From Bosea sp. 124 (GTDB lineage: Bacteria > Pseudomonadota > Alphaproteobacteria > Rhizobiales > Beijerinckiaceae): a stretch of DNA of 64,000 nt. The stretch lies in contig NZ_PZZM01000001.1 of assembly GCF_003046175.1 (NCBI RefSeq), positions 4,729,001-4,793,000 on the forward strand, given 5' to 3'. Shown in pieces: positions 18,442 through 27,242 of the stretch. The position numbers and the translations under genes were made by a program. The notes under the pieces are model-generated. The model was not told the origin of the DNA. It was given only the letters and a program-made list of their open reading frames with translations, and searched no databases. Numbering within the stretch: the stretch's first letter is position 1; the number at the start of each line of letters is the position of its first letter.

Positions 18442-19077
18442 GAAGACAAAGGCCGGTATCCTGAGAAATTCCGCCAGAACGGGCGCCGCCGCATCGAAAA
18501 CCGGGCGGCCCGAGACGTTCCCACCGGATTCCTGGTAGAGTTTGACCCGCGCCGAGCGTCCCAGCCCCTCGATGGCGATCAACCGCCCGCCCCCGCGCAG
18601 CAGCGAGAAAAGTGTTTCCGGAACGGTCTCGCAAGCGCCGCTGACGAGAATCGCATCGAAAGCCCGGTCGGCGGGGCGCCCCTTGGCGATAGCGACATCG
18701 GCCGCTGCATGGCTCAGGGCGGCCTCCGCCATCGCGAACGCGGCGACATCCGGCTCCCACAACGTCGCCTGCGTGCCCATGCGGGCCATCAGGGCGGCGC
18801 CGTAGCCGGTTCCGCCGCCATATTCGAGAACATCTTCGCCCGGCTGCAGATCGAGGAGCTGGATCATCCTGGCGATCACCATCGGCGTCATCAGCGCGCG
18901 GCCGGTTCCGGGCAGCGGCACCGGCTGATCGAGATAAGCCAGATGCGACAGGGATTGCGGCATGAAGGCCTCGCGCGGGACCTCGTCGGCCGCAGCCAGG
19001 ACGGCGCGATCCGTCACGTCATAGGTCCGCATCTGGCAATCGACCATCATGCGGCGCAGTGCGGCGAAACTCTCCAT
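18439..19077 (-). CDS. Protein-L-isoaspartate O-methyltransferase family protein
   Basis: A 212-residue SAM-dependent methyltransferase of the Pcm type, which repairs isoaspartyl damage. The pre-core has MVDCQMRTYDVTD and FMPQSLSHLAYLDQPVPL; the latter replaces the classic substrate loop. SAM motif I is VLEYGGGTGYGAALMARMG, and DAILVSGACETVPE is the acidic region. This alphaproteobacterial form often sits next to tolC, as here, and its exact substrate is less certain than for E. coli Pcm. The ATG at 19075-19077 follows a GGAGATTTCGGGAC segment. It is transcribed towards tolC. Confidence 0.87.
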   Translation of the reverse strand: MESFAALRRMMVDCQMRTYDVTDRAVLAAADEVPREAFMPQSLSHLAYLDQPVPLPGTGRALMTPMVIARMIQLLDLQPGEDVLEYGGGTGYGAALMARMGTQATLWEPDVAAFAMAEAALSHAAADVAIAKGRPADRAFDAILVSGACETVPETLFSLLRGGGRLIAIEGLGRSARVKLYQESGGNVSGRPVFDAAAPVLAEFLRIPAFVF

Positions 19078-19307
19078 GTCCCGAAATCTCCGTCCGCGGC
19101 AGTCATGGGCCGGTCCCGAAGCCGGCCGGTGGACAGGCGCGCCGTGGCGCCCACCCTGTCCGGCAGCGTCGCTGCCCGTGTGCTTTCTGTTCGAGTGCGC
19201 TGCAAAAGGCAAGACGTCGAGACGGGCCGGCGCGAAAGGGCGCTGGCCTGCGCCCGCGGTACAGATGACGCGTGCGACTCGGTCGTGACTCTGATGTCCG
19301 GAAATTT

Positions 19308-19381
19308 TGGAGGCCTCGCCCGGAATCGAACCGGGGTGCAAGGATTTGCAGTCCTCTGCGTAACCACTCCGCCACGAGGCC
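19308..19381 (-). tRNA. tRNA-Cys (GCA)
   Basis: On the minus strand the acceptor stem GGCCTCG pairs with CGAGGCC. The D arm is GGCGGAGTGGTTACGC, the anticodon stem-loop GGACTGCAAATCC has anticodon GCA, and the T arm is CCCCGGTTCGATTCCGGG. The discriminator is U followed by an encoded CCA. U73 is the known identity base for tRNA-Cys. Confidence 0.97.
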
Positions 19382-19548
19382 TTCCGCGGGGCAGCGCCGC
19401 AGCGCGTTCCCGAAGGCCGCCTATAACCACATGCGGAGGTTCGCTGCAACCGCCAACCGCACGGGATGATGCCTGCGGACGCAATCCCAGCCTTCGTTCC
19501 GAAAAAGGGTTGCGCAGCCCGAGAGGCGTCGCTATACGCGGCCACCGA

Positions 19549-19623
19549 TCCCGGATAGCTCAGCGGTAGAGCAATCGACTGTTAATCGATTGGTCGCAGG
19601 TTCGAATCCTGCTCCGGGAGCCA
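19549..19623 (+). tRNA. tRNA-Asn (GTT)
   Basis: Acceptor stem TCCCGGA/TCCGGGA, D arm TAGCTCAGCGGTAGAGCA, anticodon loop CTGTTAA with anticodon GTT, T arm GCAGGTTCGAATCCTGC, discriminator G and encoded CCA. All four arms pair correctly. Confidence 0.97.
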
Positions 19624-19943
19624 GTTATTTCAAGAGCTTGGGCGGGAAACCGCCTGGGCCCTTTCCCATTGCAGGTACGGGATAGGCGCTGCACTTCGCG
19701 ATGCCGCTCAGATGCGCGGTTCGGATCCCTTGATCCGCGTTTTTTCACCGCCCTCGCCTGTCCTCGGCTTCGTCCCGCCTGTGCGATCGTTGAGCTGCAG
19801 AAATATGCGGTTTACCCGCAAGGGCGTGTTCGTCTTTGCGGGCTATGCAACAATTGGCTCCAGCGTATCGTGGCTGGCTTCGAACAAAGCCGAGACTCTC
19901 TGCATGTGACGACCCCGGCGGGACCGTATCCCGTTCAGTTTCG
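19624..19943. other. Gene-free stretch after tRNA-Asn
   Basis: I see no coding gene here. A small stem-loop GGCGG-GAAA-CCGCC (19641-19654), followed by GGGCCCTTTCCC, is a weak candidate terminator for the tRNA. I looked for a repeat of the tRNA 3' end, as integrated elements leave, and found none within the window. Confidence 0.45.
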
Positions 19944-21092
19944 TCAGGCGCCATGATCGCGCCGGCCTCCAGCGCGGAGCGCACCCTCGCCGACTGGGGA
20001 ACGAGCGCTCGCGAAGGCCGTGCCTTGTGGTCCATCTTGCAAACGGGACCGGATCGCGTTGCTGAGAATTCTGCGTGCGAGCGGATCATAGTACCTGCTC
20101 AAAGCAAGCGCCGCGAAGAATATAAGGACCAAAAGAGCAACGCCCGCCCCGGGCGAGAATGCGGCTGGCGAATGGCCGTACATGCGGACGGCCCTGCGGG
20201 CCATCTCGAAGATCGGGGCATGGATAGCGTACACAGCGAACGACGCTTCACCGATATACTCGAAAATCGGTTGCGAGATTCGCGTAGGTTCGATCGAAGC
20301 AGCCAGCATGACGATTGCAGGAAACAGGAACAGAACGCAAAACAGATCGAAAAAAATCCTCGCAGCTCCATCGATATGCACCGTAAAGAGCGCCGCTATA
20401 ATGAACAGCGGAGTCCAGCTCAGGATTCGTGGCCCCAGTCTAGGCAATCCAAATCTGTATATAATTACACCCAAGAAAAATGAAAAATACACACGGATCG
20501 AACCGCCGATAAAGGTCTGCCAATAGGCGCCTATATCTAGATTTCCAAAATGAAACGCCGATGCGATTAACATCACCGCGGCGATCGAAACGGTCAATAT
20601 CAGAACCGTATTGGTAAGTTTCTTCCAGAAGGCGACATAAAACACGTTGATAGCGATTTCATAAAACAGCGACCAACCAGGTACGTTGGTGGGATAAAGT
20701 ACCAATGCGTAGTTGAAATCGGGAGACGGCAGCATAACGAGACCGAGGACGATCGCTCTGACGAGCCCAAACAAATTCAGCTCTCCTGCTCCCATTCGCC
20801 AAGCGAGAGCAGCGCTCACTGAGCCAATAATTGCCCCGATTACATATAGTGGATAGAAGCGGATAGCTCTCATCCAGAAAAATTGCGATGTTCTCAGTCC
20901 ATTTTTGAAGCGCTCCTCATAAGAGTTTGCGATAACGAACCCGCTCATGACAAAGAAAAAATCTACCGCCAGATAGGCACTTTCAGGCGTCCATCGACCA
21001 AAGAAACCTTGCCCATGCAGGATCAAAACTGCGATGGCGGCGACGCCTCGCAGACCGTTGAGTGTCGAATACACTCTCTTTGGATGATCCAA
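19944..21092 (-). CDS. Acyltransferase-3 family membrane protein
   Basis: A 382-residue multi-pass membrane acyltransferase (PF01757, OafA/NodX type) that O-acylates sugars of surface polysaccharides or other exported compounds. Conserved parts are LNGLRGVAAIAVLILHG, AYLAVDFFFVMSGFVIANSYEERF (catalytic-type motif), RAIRFYPLYVIG, PGWSLFYEIAINVFY and IGEASFAVYAIHAPIFE. About ten helices are visible. Translation appears to start at a TTG (21090-21092), as no ATG precedes the conserved NGLRG motif. The gene is visibly more AT-rich than its neighbours and uses codons such as ATA and AAA freely, suggesting transfer. It sits next to tRNA-Asn. Confidence 0.88.
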   Translation of the reverse strand: MDHPKRVYSTLNGLRGVAAIAVLILHGQGFFGRWTPESAYLAVDFFFVMSGFVIANSYEERFKNGLRTSQFFWMRAIRFYPLYVIGAIIGSVSAALAWRMGAGELNLFGLVRAIVLGLVMLPSPDFNYALVLYPTNVPGWSLFYEIAINVFYVAFWKKLTNTVLILTVSIAAVMLIASAFHFGNLDIGAYWQTFIGGSIRVYFSFFLGVIIYRFGLPRLGPRILSWTPLFIIAALFTVHIDGAARIFFDLFCVLFLFPAIVMLAASIEPTRISQPIFEYIGEASFAVYAIHAPIFEMARRAVRMYGHSPAAFSPGAGVALLVLIFFAALALSRYYDPLARRILSNAIRSRLQDGPQGTAFASARSPVGEGALRAGGRRDHGA

Positions 21093-21288
21093 TTCGCTCA
21101 GGCCCCACGAATTGCCCGTTTGAATTGAAATAACGATACGTAAGGCACACGTGTCAACGTGGAGAATTTTTGATAATTAATGCGGCATCAGCCGCGAACG
21201 GCAACGCGCCGGCGTTGCGAGTCGTCCTGCTCGTCCAACACAGTTGAAGCGTGCGTCACGCGGCGGAGCCCGCGGCCCTCGGCGGGAA

Positions 21289-21999
21289 TCAGGCCGGCGC
21301 CGGGAGCCGACCCTGAGACAGCATCTCGGGCGCGAGTATCCGGGCGCCGATGAAGAAGCCGCGCACGGCATCCGAGACGATCTGGTCCATGTCCTGCGGA
21401 GTCGGCGTCCGGTACACATAGCGCCGGATCGCGACGTAGAAGATGCGGCCGTGCAGGCCCCAGAACATTTCGGTCTCGCGCTCGCCGAGCGGTTGGTCCG
21501 AAGTGGCGGGGAGCCCGAGTTCCTCACGCAACTCGAGGCAGGACGGCTCGATCACCCTGCGCCTGACGATGTCGAGGTAGCGCCCGGTGATGTCGAAGGC
21601 GCGCAGCCCCGAGAAGACGAAGATGCGCACCCAGTCATGGTCGAAGACCTGCTCGACATATTCCCGGTAGAACTGCGTCAGCCGTGCCTCCAGAGGCCGT
21701 GACCTGTCGGTGATCAGCGGGGCCCAGGAGGGCCGCCAGCGACTCAGATAGACATGCTCGTAGACGCGCTCGATCAGCGCCTCCTTGCTCGGGAAATGCC
21801 GGTAGATTGCGGAATGCGTGATCCCCATCCGCTTGGCGAGCTCACGCGTCTGACCGTCGAAGCCGCGCTCGGCGAAGAAACGGATCGCCTCGTCGAGGAT
21901 GGCCTGTTCCCGGTCCGGCCCGCGCATGTTGCGGCGGCGCGGGCGAGCGCCTTCACCCGTCTCCTCCTTCGGCATCGGCATGGTCTTCGGCGTCGGCAT
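21289..21999 (-). CDS. TetR/AcrR-family regulator, divergent from molybdenum-hydroxylase cluster 1
   Basis: A 236-residue repressor-type protein. Residues ~28-75 form the TetR helix-turn-helix (REQAILDEAIRFFAERGFDGQTRELAKRMGITHSAIYRHFPSKEALIERVY). The rest is a helical ligand-binding domain I cannot assign to a ligand. The ATG at 21999 has GGAGAG upstream. It is transcribed away from the cox-like operon, and the 165-bp gap carries two inverted repeats. The simplest reading is that it controls itself and the divergent operon in response to the operon's substrate. Confidence 0.9.
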   Translation of the reverse strand: MPTPKTMPMPKEETGEGARPRRRNMRGPDREQAILDEAIRFFAERGFDGQTRELAKRMGITHSAIYRHFPSKEALIERVYEHVYLSRWRPSWAPLITDRSRPLEARLTQFYREYVEQVFDHDWVRIFVFSGLRAFDITGRYLDIVRRRVIEPSCLELREELGLPATSDQPLGERETEMFWGLHGRIFYVAIRRYVYRTPTPQDMDQIVSDAVRGFFIGARILAPEMLSQGRLPAPA

Positions 22000-22050
22000 G
22001 TTCGCTATATCTCTCCAGCTATAACGTATTGATGTCGCGATTCAATTTCG

Positions 22051-22127
22051 TGACCATCCGGTCATTTTAACTTGACGGGTCGCTGCTGTCGTGCGCTTCT
22101 TTTGAGACCAGATGGTTACAAATCTGG
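22051..22127. promoter_or_regulatory. Two inverted repeats between tetR and the hydroxylase operon (candidate operators)
   Basis: TGACC-ATCC-GGTCA lies at 22051-22064. CCAGAT-N8-ATCTGG lies at 22108-22127, about 40 bp before the GTG start of the FAD subunit. Both are perfect dyads inside the divergent promoter region, as expected for TetR operators. Which one the regulator binds cannot be told from sequence. Confidence 0.55.
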
Positions 22128-22164
22128 ATCTGGAAGTGAAACGCATCAATGGAGCTTGCCGGCT

Positions 22165-23037
22165 GTGAAAGCCCGGTCCTTCAGCTATGTCCGCCCCACA
22201 ACGATCACGGAGGCGATGGCAGCCTTCGCGGCGGCCGGTGGCGAGGCGAGCTACATCGCCGGCGGCCAGAGCCTCGTGCCGGCGCTGGCGCTGCGACTGC
22301 AGGCGCCCGACTGCCTGATCGACATCGCCCATATTGCGGAGATGGCCGGCATTGCACGGCAGGGCGAATGGCTGCGGCTCGGCGCCCTCACCCGCCATGT
22401 CGATGCTCACGACGACCCGCTGATCGCCGCCTGTGCGCCGCTATTGCGGCTGGCTGCACCGCATGTCGCCCACCCGGCGATCCGCAACCGGGGCACGCTC
22501 GGCGGCAGCGTCGCGCTCGCCGATCCGGCTTCCGAATTCCCGGCGATGATGCTCGCCATGGGCGCCGAGATGGAGATCGCCGGGCCGGACGGAAGCCGGC
22601 GCGTGCCGGCCGACGCCTTCTTCCAGGATCTGTACCAGACTGCGATCGAGCCCGGCGAATTGCTGGTCGCCTTCCATATCCCGGTCGCGAAGCCGCATCA
22701 TCGCTGCGCCTTCGACGAGCTTGCACGGCGGCGCGGCGACTATGCCATCGTCGGCTGCGGGATGATGCTCGCCATCCCGGAGGGCGCCGTCACGGAGGCG
22801 CGCATCGCCTTCCTCTCCGTCGGCCCGACGCCGCTTCGCGCCCGCACCACTGAGGCCGTCCTGACGGGCTCCCGTCTCGACCAGGCCGTGATCCGGCAGG
22901 CGCAGACCGCGCTGGCCGACGACCTCGACCCCGCCGATGACGGGCATGTTCCGGCGGCGATGCGTCTGCATCTGGCGCGCGTGCTGCTCGGCCGTCTGCT
23001 CGAACGTCTGGGCGGCTGCGTCGCGGAGGCCGCATGA
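22165..23037 (+). CDS. Molybdenum hydroxylase, FAD-binding medium subunit (cluster 1)
   Basis: A 290-residue CoxM/XdhB-type subunit that passes electrons from the FeS clusters to FAD. The FAD-binding PCMH domain has AGGQSLVPALALRL and HPAIRNRGTLGGSVALADPASEFPA, the two pyrophosphate-binding loops. The C-terminal CO dehydrogenase flavoprotein domain begins near residue 175 (RRRGDYAIVGCGMML). Start is the GTG at 22165, ten bases after GGAG. It overlaps the next gene by ATGA. Operon order FAD-FeS-Mo matches the coxMSL order of carboxidotrophs, but the Mo subunit argues against CO as substrate. Confidence 0.92.
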   Translation: MKARSFSYVRPTTITEAMAAFAAAGGEASYIAGGQSLVPALALRLQAPDCLIDIAHIAEMAGIARQGEWLRLGALTRHVDAHDDPLIAACAPLLRLAAPHVAHPAIRNRGTLGGSVALADPASEFPAMMLAMGAEMEIAGPDGSRRVPADAFFQDLYQTAIEPGELLVAFHIPVAKPHHRCAFDELARRRGDYAIVGCGMMLAIPEGAVTEARIAFLSVGPTPLRARTTEAVLTGSRLDQAVIRQAQTALADDLDPADDGHVPAAMRLHLARVLLGRLLERLGGCVAEAA

Positions 23038-23546
23038 GCACGACGCTTTCCATCAGCCTCTCGGTGAATGGCGAGGAGATCACCCGCCTCGTCGAGCCGC
23101 GCGAGACGCTGGCCGATTTCCTGCGCCGCGACCTGCAACTCACCGGCACCCATACGGGCTGCGAGATGGGCGTCTGCGGCGCCTGCCTCGTGCTGCTCGA
23201 CGGTCGGCCCGTCCATGCCTGCCTGACCTTCGCCGTGCAGGCCTCGGGCGCTGCAGTCGAGACCGTCGAGGGGCTGACGGAAAGCGCCGCGATCGCCGAT
23301 CTGCAGCGCGCCTTCCACGAGCGCAACGCGCTGCAATGCGGCTTCTGTACGCCCGGCATGCTGGTCACCGCCCATGGCCTGCTGGCGCGGGAGACGCTGC
23401 CGAGCCGCGCGGAGATTCGCGACGCGCTCTCGGGCAACTACTGCCGCTGTACCGGCTATGAGGCGATCGTCGACGCGATCGAGACCGTGGCGCGCCGCCG
23501 CGCCGCGGGCGAGGTCTCCGCCGCTTTCCTGGAGGAGCCGGCATGA
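23034..23546 (+). CDS. Molybdenum hydroxylase, [2Fe-2S] small subunit (cluster 1)
   Basis: A 170-residue CoxS-type subunit with two [2Fe-2S] domains. The plant-ferredoxin-like domain has Cys43, 48, 51 and 63 (GCEMGVCGACLVLLDG...HAC). The helical domain has CGFCTPGML and YCRCTGY. It relays electrons between the molybdenum site and FAD. It overlaps both neighbours by ATGA (23034-23037 and 23543-23546), indicating translational coupling and fixed stoichiometry. Confidence 0.95.
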   Translation: MSTTLSISLSVNGEEITRLVEPRETLADFLRRDLQLTGTHTGCEMGVCGACLVLLDGRPVHACLTFAVQASGAAVETVEGLTESAAIADLQRAFHERNALQCGFCTPGMLVTAHGLLARETLPSRAEIRDALSGNYCRCTGYEAIVDAIETVARRRAAGEVSAAFLEEPA

Positions 23547-25918
23547 ACGCGCCGCTGGGCTCCCTCGATCGCCCGAATTCCTATATCGGCCGCTCGGTCT
23601 CGCGGCCGAACGCCAAGCGCCTGCTCGCCGGGCGGGGCCGCTATGTCACCGATCTCGCACTGCCGCGCATGCTGCACGCCGCCTTCCTGCGCAGCCCCTA
23701 TGCGCATGCCCGCATCGTCTCGATCGATGCGACCGAGGCGCGTGCGATGCCGGGCGTGCGGCTGGTCGCGACCGGCGTCGATCTCGCCCGTATCTGCACG
23801 CCCTGGACCGGCACGCTCGATCATTTCAAGGGTATGAAATCGACCGAGCAGTTGCCCCTGCCGGTCGCGGAGGTGCTGTGGTCCGGGCAGGCGGTCGTCG
23901 CCATCGTTGCCGAGACACGGGCCCAGGCCGAGGACGCCGCCGAGGCGATCGTCGTCGAATTCGAGGAGCTGCCGGTCGTCGTCGATGTCGATGCCGCCCG
24001 CGAGCCCGGCAGCGACCGCGCCGCCAGCACGATCGCGGATAATCTCTGTTTCCATAGCCGGCTCGATACCGGCGGCATCGACGCGATCTTCGCCGGCGCC
24101 GCCCATGTCGTCGAGGAGGAATTCCGCTTCGGCCGGCATACCGCGGTGACGCTCGAGCCACGCGCGATCGTCGCCGATTACGACCGCAGCGAAGGCAAGC
24201 TCACGGTCCATCACGCAACGCAGACGCCCTATCAGTTCCAGGATCTCTACGCCCGCCACTATGGCATTCCCGAAGCCGGCGTCCGGGTGATCGCGCCCGA
24301 TATCGGCGGCTCCTTCGGGATGAAGCTGCATGTCTATCACGAGGACATGGCGGTGGTCGGCCTGAGCATGCTCACCGGCCGCCCGGTCAAATTCGTCGCG
24401 GACCGGGTCGAATCCTTCGTCTCCGATATTCATGCGCGCGATCATCGCGTCAGGGCGCGGCTCGCGCTCACCGCCGATGGCACCATCCTCGCCATGGATG
24501 TCGACGACGTCACCGCCATCGGCGCGTTCTCGACCTATCCGCGCACCAGCGCGGTCGAGGGCAACCAGGTCGTCCGGCTGATGGGCGCGCCCTACCGCTT
24601 CCGCAACTACCGGGCCGAGCTGTCCGTCGTCTTCCAGAACAAGGTCCAGACCAGCCAGTACCGCGCCGTCGGCCATCCGATCGCCTGTGCCGTCACCGAG
24701 CGGCTGGTCGACATGGCCGCGGCCAGGGCCGGGCTCGATCCGGTGGAGATGCGGGAGGCCAACCTCATCGCGGACGATGCCTATCCTTGCGACTCGCCGA
24801 CCGGCTACCGGTTCGAGGCGCTGTCGCATCAGGCGAGCCTGGCCAAGCTCAAGGCGATGATGGACTACGACGCCTTGCGCGCCGAGCAGGCGGCGCTGCG
24901 CGAGCGCGGCATCCATCGCGGCATCGGCATCGCCAGCTTCGTCGAGATCTCCAATCCGAGCCCGGCCTTCTACGGCATCGGCGGGGCGCGCATCTCGGCG
25001 CAGGATGGTGCGGTCGTCACGGTCACGCCATCAGGCGAGGTGCGCTGCCTGATCTCGGTGACGGAGCAGGGACAGGGCACCGAGACCATCATCGGCCAGA
25101 TCGTGGCCGACCAGCTCGGCGTCCCGCGCGAGCGGGTCAGGGTCGTGACCGGCGACACCGAGGTCACGCCTCATGGCGGCGCGACCTGGGCCTGTCGCGG
25201 CGCCGGCATCGGCGGCGAGACGGCGCTGCAAGCGGCGCGCAAGCTGCGCGACAATGTGCTCTCGCTGGCCGCCACCATCCTGCAGGCGAAGGCTTCCGAA
25301 CTCGACCTGCGCGACGGCGTCATCGTCGAGGCACTGACGGGGGTCGAGCGCATCACGCTCGGCGATGTCGCGCGCATCGCCTATTTCCGCTCCGACACGC
25401 TGCCGCCCGGCGTCAGCGCGCAGCTCTCAGTGGCGCATCACTATGCGCCGCAGGGTTACCCCTTCGCCTTCACCAACGGCATCCAGGGCTGCCATGTCGA
25501 GCTGGATGCGCAGACCGGCTTCGTCAGGATCCTGAAGCACTGGGTCGTCGAGGATTGCGGGCGCATCATCAACCCGCTGCTGGTCGACGAGCAGGTGCGC
25601 GGCGGCGTGGTGCAGGGGCTGGGCGCCGCCTTCTTCGAGGAATGCCTCTACGACGAGAACGGCCAGCTCACCAACGGCTCGCTCGCCGATTACCTCGTGC
25701 CGATGGCCTGCGAGATGCCCGACATCGCGGTTGCCCATATCGAGACGCCGACCGCCGACACCGTGCTCGGCGCGAAGGGCTGCGGCGAGGCCGGAACGGC
25801 CGCCGCCTCCGCCGCCGCGCTCAACGCCGTCAACGACGCGATGGCGCCCTTCGGCGCCAGCATCGCGCAGATCCCGATGACCCCCGCCCGCCTGCTGAAA
25901 GCGCTCGGGCGCTTCTGA
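23543..25918 (+). CDS. Molybdenum hydroxylase, molybdopterin-binding large subunit (cluster 1)
   Basis: A 791-residue xanthine-dehydrogenase-family catalytic subunit. It has the N-terminal a/b hammerhead (RYVTDLALPRMLHAAFLRSPYAHARI) and Moco-binding segments IGGSFGMKLHVYHED, GQGTETIIGQI and GCGEAGTAAASAAALNA. The last carries the catalytic-type Glu near the C-terminus. At the site where form I CO dehydrogenases have AYxCSFR this protein has QYRAVGHP, so it is not a CO dehydrogenase. Substrate unknown; the linked importer suggests an organic acid or aromatic compound. Maturation would need MCD cofactor genes, which are not in the window. Confidence 0.92.
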   Translation: MNAPLGSLDRPNSYIGRSVSRPNAKRLLAGRGRYVTDLALPRMLHAAFLRSPYAHARIVSIDATEARAMPGVRLVATGVDLARICTPWTGTLDHFKGMKSTEQLPLPVAEVLWSGQAVVAIVAETRAQAEDAAEAIVVEFEELPVVVDVDAAREPGSDRAASTIADNLCFHSRLDTGGIDAIFAGAAHVVEEEFRFGRHTAVTLEPRAIVADYDRSEGKLTVHHATQTPYQFQDLYARHYGIPEAGVRVIAPDIGGSFGMKLHVYHEDMAVVGLSMLTGRPVKFVADRVESFVSDIHARDHRVRARLALTADGTILAMDVDDVTAIGAFSTYPRTSAVEGNQVVRLMGAPYRFRNYRAELSVVFQNKVQTSQYRAVGHPIACAVTERLVDMAAARAGLDPVEMREANLIADDAYPCDSPTGYRFEALSHQASLAKLKAMMDYDALRAEQAALRERGIHRGIGIASFVEISNPSPAFYGIGGARISAQDGAVVTVTPSGEVRCLISVTEQGQGTETIIGQIVADQLGVPRERVRVVTGDTEVTPHGGATWACRGAGIGGETALQAARKLRDNVLSLAATILQAKASELDLRDGVIVEALTGVERITLGDVARIAYFRSDTLPPGVSAQLSVAHHYAPQGYPFAFTNGIQGCHVELDAQTGFVRILKHWVVEDCGRIINPLLVDEQVRGGVVQGLGAAFFEECLYDENGQLTNGSLADYLVPMACEMPDIAVAHIETPTADTVLGAKGCGEAGTAAASAAALNAVNDAMAPFGASIAQIPMTPARLLKALGRF

Positions 25919-25954
25919 CGACAACGACAAGAACCGGAACCCGTGGAGGACGAC

Positions 25955-27196
25955 ATGACCAGGACCAGCACAGGCCTTCCGCTCAGCCGCCGCGACGCGC
26001 TCGCCGGCCTCGCCTCGGCCTCGGCCGCGCTCGCGATGCCGGGCCTCGCGCGGGCACAGGCCGAGACGATCCGCATCGGCTTCCCGACGCCGCTGACCGG
26101 GCCCTTCGCCGCCGAGGCCAAGGACCAGGTCAAGAGCGCCGAGCTGGCGGTGAAGCTGTTCAACGACAAGGGCGGCATCGCCGGCCGCAAGGTCGAGCTC
26201 CTGGTGCGCGACGACAAGCTCAACGCCGGCGAGGCCGCCACCCGCACGCTCGAGCTGATCGAAAAGGACAAGGTCCATGCCATCGTCGGCGCGCTGTCGA
26301 GCGCGGTGCAGCTCGCGGTCAACGAGGTCACGCGTGCGCGGGGCGTGATCTATGTCTCGATCAGCCAGTCCGACACCATCAACGAGATCAAGGATTTCAG
26401 CCGCTTCACCTTCCACGAGGCACTGAACCCGCACATGACGACGGCCGCCGTCGCCAAGCATACCTTCAAGAAGGATGCGAAGATCGCCTATCTCGCCGCC
26501 GACTACGCCTATGGCCACGAGATGCTGCGCGGCTTCAAGCGGGCGCAGGCCGCGCTCGGCGCAACCGGTGTCGGCGAGATCCTGCATCCCTTCGGCGCCG
26601 CGGACTACTCGACCTTCATGCCGCGCCTGCGCTCGATGCGGCCCGACATCCTGTGCATCTGCAATTTCGGCCGCGACCAGGCCAATTCGATCAAGCAGGC
26701 CGTCGATTTCGGCATGAACCGGCAGTCGAAGATCGTCGTGCCGGTGCTGCTGCACAACCAGCGCCTCGCCATCGGTCCCGAGGCCTTCGAGGGTGTGATC
26801 GGTGGCGCGAACTACTATTGGGGTCTGGAGGAGACGATCCCCTCGGCCAAGGCCTTCAACGACGCCTTCAAGGCGGCTCATGGCGGCGCCTATCCGACGG
26901 ATTACGGCGCCTATGGCTTCACCGGCGTCTATTCGCTGCTGCTCGCCATGGAAAAGGCCGGCGGTACCGAGACCGACAAGGTGATCGCGGCGCTGGAGGC
27001 GCTGACATACGACATCGCCAAGGGCCCGCAGAGCTACCGCAAATGCGACCACCAGTCGGTTCAGTCGGTGCTCGTGCTGGAGGCGAAGAAAAAAGCCGAG
27101 ATGAAGAACGAGGCCGATCTCTTCAAAGTGCTGGCGACCGAGCCGGCCTCCGAGACGATTCTGCGGAGCTGCACCGAACTCGGCTTCCCGGCGTGA
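25955..27196 (+). CDS. ABC transporter periplasmic substrate-binding protein (cluster 1)
   Basis: A 413-residue type I solute-binding protein of the branched-chain amino acid (LivJ, PF13458) family. A Tat-like signal opens it (LSRRDALAGLASASAALAMPGLARA). The mature start is ETIRIGFPTPLTGPFAAEAKDQV, with NDKGGIAGRKVELLVRDDKLNAGEA following. Members bind amino acids, amides, urea or aromatic acids, so family alone does not give the ligand. GTGGAGG precedes the ATG at 25955. It lies 36 bp after the Mo subunit and 46 bp before livH, within one operon. Confidence 0.92.
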   Translation: MTRTSTGLPLSRRDALAGLASASAALAMPGLARAQAETIRIGFPTPLTGPFAAEAKDQVKSAELAVKLFNDKGGIAGRKVELLVRDDKLNAGEAATRTLELIEKDKVHAIVGALSSAVQLAVNEVTRARGVIYVSISQSDTINEIKDFSRFTFHEALNPHMTTAAVAKHTFKKDAKIAYLAADYAYGHEMLRGFKRAQAALGATGVGEILHPFGAADYSTFMPRLRSMRPDILCICNFGRDQANSIKQAVDFGMNRQSKIVVPVLLHNQRLAIGPEAFEGVIGGANYYWGLEETIPSAKAFNDAFKAAHGGAYPTDYGAYGFTGVYSLLLAMEKAGGTETDKVIAALEALTYDIAKGPQSYRKCDHQSVQSVLVLEAKKKAEMKNEADLFKVLATEPASETILRSCTELGFPA

Positions 27197-27242
27197 CCCT
27201 GCTCTCGAAAGCCAACGCCAGCCCCGCCATGGACGTGCTCTG

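Noticed and set aside
19549..21180. Genomic island with attachment repeats at tRNA-Asn
   Set aside because: No integrase gene and no second copy of the tRNA 3' end found within the window; only an AT-rich acyltransferase remains as evidence.
22165..25918. Aerobic CO dehydrogenase (coxMSL)
   Set aside because: Gene order fits and a CoxG follows, but the large subunit has QYRAVGHP where CO dehydrogenases carry AYxCSFR, and coxD/E/F maturation genes are absent.
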